From contig CAIUCF010000545.1 of the NCBI GenBank assembly GCA_903897565.1, positions 1 through 7,124 of the forward strand: 7,124 nucleotides of DNA, in the 5' to 3' direction. How positions within the stretch are numbered: the stretch's first letter is position 1; every line of letters begins with the position of its first letter. Below, one piece after another: positions 5,891 through 7,124 of the stretch. The notes beneath the pieces are model-generated. The model was not told the origin of the DNA, did no database searches, and was given only the letters and a program-made list of their open reading frames with translations. The position numbers and the translations under genes were made by a program. The stretch comes from an uncultured Rhodospirillales bacterium (GTDB lineage Bacteria; Pseudomonadota; Alphaproteobacteria; ATCC43930; CGMCC-115725).

Positions 5891-5944
5891 GTTATAAACA
5901 GACTGCGGCGCCCCTTGGAACGCCGCGCGGTAAAAAGGTATAAC
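5891..5944. promoter_or_regulatory. Symmetric, possibly bidirectional promoter region upstream of mlaA
   Basis: GTTATA (5891-5896), TTGGAA (5915-5920) and TATAAC (5939-5944) are spaced by exactly 18 bp on both sides. On the minus strand this reads TTCCAA-N18-TATAAC, towards mlaA, giving a leader of about 37 bases to ATG 5848. On the plus strand it reads TTGGAA-N18-TATAAC, pointing towards the GH18 gene about 350 bases away. Both -10 elements match TATAAT in five of six positions; the shared -35 is weaker. GCGGCG (5905-5910) and CGCCGC (5921-5926) add an inner inverted repeat, offset two bases from the same centre, that could be a protein site. Confidence 0.45.
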
Positions 5945-5969
5945 TTTAAGCATCCTATATGTGGCGCGT

Positions 5970-6001
5970 CACAAAATGAAGGGGCGTTATTTAAAGCCCC
6001 T
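5970..6001 (-). terminator. Terminator-like hairpin after the small ORF
   Basis: On the minus strand AGGGGC (6001-5996) and GCCCCT (5985-5980) form a 6-bp stem with a 10-base loop, followed by TCATTTTGT. It begins four bases after the TAA of the ORF at 6006-6269 and lies upstream of the mlaA promoter candidate, where a terminator of a preceding minus-strand unit would be expected. The T tract is interrupted and the loop is long, so strength is uncertain. Confidence 0.45.
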
Positions 6002-6005
6002 GGCG

Positions 6006-6269
6006 TTAGGGACACTCGCTGCCATTCCACGCTTCACTCCCCCGATACCACAGCGTTCGCTCGAGATAATCTGGAGCCGCTAGGCCGTGCCGCGCCTTGC
6101 CGCCATGCAACGTCGGGATTAGACATTGCGGACACGGATCGGATCGCTTACCTACCGGGTTTCCCGGAGCGGACCACGGGGGAACCTGGCGGCATCTGCC
6201 ACTCTCCCCGCCAACCTCGGGATGATCGAGGCAGACGGCCTCCGCAAGGCGGATAAGGCATGACGCCAT
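6006..6269 (-). CDS. Hypothetical 87-residue cysteine-containing protein
   Basis: I do not recognise this protein. From the ATG at 6269 it has 87 residues with six cysteines, including a CPQC pair (50-53) followed by LIPTLHGGKARHG, and ends in AWNGSECP. The C-terminal half looks like a soluble domain (aromatics, YLERTLWYRGSEAW) rather than the Arg-rich text of antisense frames. A terminator-like hairpin directly after the TAA supports a minus-strand transcript. Against it: no Shine-Dalgarno, third-position GC that looks lower than in neighbours, and only 33 bp to the divergent GH18 start, which leaves little room for promoters. The frame is open upstream to 6479, but that part is antisense to the GH18 gene. 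It could also be a decayed gene or the shadow of a non-coding RNA. Confidence 0.35.
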   Translation of the reverse strand: MASCLIRLAEAVCLDHPEVGGESGRCRQVPPWSAPGNPVGKRSDPCPQCLIPTLHGGKARHGLAAPDYLERTLWYRGSEAWNGSECP

Positions 6270-6302
6270 CGCGCGGGCGAGACGAATAGAAGCCAAGGCA
6301 GT

Positions 6303-7124
6303 ATGGTCAAAAAACCGGTATTCTTCGATCCCTCGGGCCGCCGGGCAAGTCGCGTCGCCGGCATTTTCGGCGCGCTGGCGATCCTCGTGCTCTTCGTCGG
6401 CATCGCCTTCTTCGTCAGCCTCTTCCTGGTATCGCCGCCCGACAATGTCTCGCTGGGGCCGACCAAGACGCATCTCCATCAGAGCGACACCGCCAAGCTC
6501 GTCGATCCCTCCCTACTCCGCCCGGCGGCCAGGCTGGCTGCAGAGATTCGATCGAAGGAGCGGGTCCAGCGTCTGGCCCGCCACGCCAAGCTCGCCCACT
6601 TGCCCTCGGGACGGACGAAGTTACTGGTCGGCGGCTCGGACCAATCCCGCCCGCTTTCGCTCGGTTTCTACGTAAACTGGGACGACAGCAGCTTTCCCTC
6701 ACTGAAGCGGGCATTGCCGCAACTTGACTGCGTGATCCCAGCCTGGCTTCAGCTCGAAGGCAAGAATATGGACCTGGTCGAGAACATCGACCCCAAGGCC
6801 CTCAACTATATCCGCGACAACAAGCCCGGCATGCCGATCCTGCCGTTCATCCAGAACGCGGTGGACGGTAATTTCGACGGGGTCGGCCTCGCGCGCCTGC
6901 TCGCCGACAAGAAGGCGCGGGCCGACCTGATCCAGAAGCTCGTCACCTTCACCGCGGCCAATAATTTCCAGGGCCTGACGATCGACTTCGAGAACGTGCC
7001 GGCGAAGGCGCAGCGGAGCCTGCAGAGTTTCCTCGGCGATCTGTCGGCGGCCTTCGCGCCCCATGGCTGGGTCGTCATCCTCGCCGCGCCCTTCGATGAT
7101 CCCGACTGGCATCTCGCCGACTAC
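6303..7124 (+). CDS. Membrane-anchored GH18-like protein (partial, probably N-terminus of a multidomain polysaccharide enzyme)
   Basis: 274 codons are open from the ATG at 6303 to the right edge. The N-terminus (KPVFFDPSGRR, 4-14) is cytoplasmic and basic, then one transmembrane helix spans about 18-43, so the rest faces the periplasm. From about 118 a GH18-like TIM barrel begins: SLGFYVNWDD (first strand), PAWLQLEG (146-153), and QGLTIDFENVP (223-233), which corresponds to the GH18 DxxDxDxE motif with Asp228 and the acid Glu230 kept but the first two Asp replaced by Gln223 and Thr226. Similar leaders and GH18 regions occur in large alphaproteobacterial proteins that continue into a polysaccharide deacetylase and a family 2 glycosyltransferase; such an extension here is inference, beyond the window. 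AAGG lies five bases before the start. It is divergent from the mla operon. Confidence 0.82.
   Translation, partial: MVKKPVFFDPSGRRASRVAGIFGALAILVLFVGIAFFVSLFLVSPPDNVSLGPTKTHLHQSDTAKLVDPSLLRPAARLAAEIRSKERVQRLARHAKLAHLPSGRTKLLVGGSDQSRPLSLGFYVNWDDSSFPSLKRALPQLDCVIPAWLQLEGKNMDLVENIDPKALNYIRDNKPGMPILPFIQNAVDGNFDGVGLARLLADKKARADLIQKLVTFTAANNFQGLTIDFENVPAKAQRSLQSFLGDLSAAFAPHGWVVILAAPFDDPDWHLADY

Larger units (their letters stand above)
5849..6302. other. 454-bp stretch between mlaA and the GH18 gene
   Basis: It holds, from left to right: the mlaA leader with a small hairpin, a symmetric promoter-like region (5891-5944), an AT-rich island at about 5930-6000 in an otherwise GC-rich sequence, a minus-strand terminator-like hairpin (5970-6001) and an unrecognised minus-strand ORF (6006-6269). 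The rest of 6006-6302 has several short hairpins (for example CCGGG/CCCGG and CCTCG/CGAGG) but I see no tRNA, 4.5S, RNase P or tmRNA signature. Confidence 0.6.

Noticed and set aside
4856..6256. 466-codon open frame on the plus strand, the longest in the window
   Set aside because: It is antisense to the whole of mlaA, whose motifs are clear. The translation is rich in Arg, His and Gln with no recognisable domain, as expected from the reverse of a GC-rich gene.
6096..6302. Structured non-coding RNA (6S, 4.5S, tmRNA or cobalamin riboswitch)
   Set aside because: There are short hairpins and an 8-bp TGCCGCCA/TGGCGGCA pairing, but none of the hallmark sequences of these RNAs was found. Short GC-rich pairings are frequent by chance here.
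6699..7112. 137-codon minus-strand open frame at the right edge
   Set aside because: Antisense to the GH18-like gene; the plus-strand frame has a start, ribosome site, membrane helix and GH18 motifs.

Overview
The window is a GC-rich bacterial chromosome segment with ordinary gene spacing. The gene set suggests an alphaproteobacterium, probably of the Rhodospirillales/Acetobacterales sort. It has small YdcH/DUF465 genes around ubiX, an mlaA-mlaC pair away from mlaFED, a GluQRS, and a membrane-anchored GH18-type protein starting with a KPVFFDPSGRR-like leader. This placement is inference from gene content and base composition; there is no rRNA or other marker gene here.

Left part (1-2770): a cystathionine beta-lyase (metC, minus, cut by the left edge) is divergent from a glutamyl-Q tRNA(Asp) synthetase (gluQ, plus). 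The 3' end of gluQ overlaps by 18 bp, tail to tail, with a DUF4743-Nudix hydrolase gene (minus). The Nudix gene lacks a visible Shine-Dalgarno sequence and has a promoter-like pair placed so that the transcript could be leaderless.

Middle (2835-4168): a strong intrinsic terminator closes a small DUF465 (YdcH-like) gene on the minus strand. Divergent from it is ubiX (flavin prenyltransferase). After ubiX, on the plus strand, comes a second DUF465 paralogue with its own promoter-like sequence. Two consecutive GC-rich hairpins fill the gap to the convergent mla genes.

Right part (4179-7124): mlaA (outer-membrane lipoprotein, VacJ) and mlaC (periplasmic phospholipid carrier) form a minus-strand operon with a perfect hairpin between them. 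Upstream lies a 454-bp stretch. It contains a symmetric, possibly two-way promoter region, a minus-strand terminator-like hairpin, and an 87-codon cysteine-containing ORF that I do not recognise. The window ends inside a plus-strand gene for a membrane-anchored GH18-like protein.

Functionally these are mostly housekeeping genes: methionine synthesis, tRNA modification, nucleotide/cofactor repair, prenyl-FMN supply for ubiquinone, and outer-membrane lipid asymmetry. I found no mobile element, CRISPR array, tRNA or rRNA, and no clear novel multi-gene system. The least explained part is 5849-6302.
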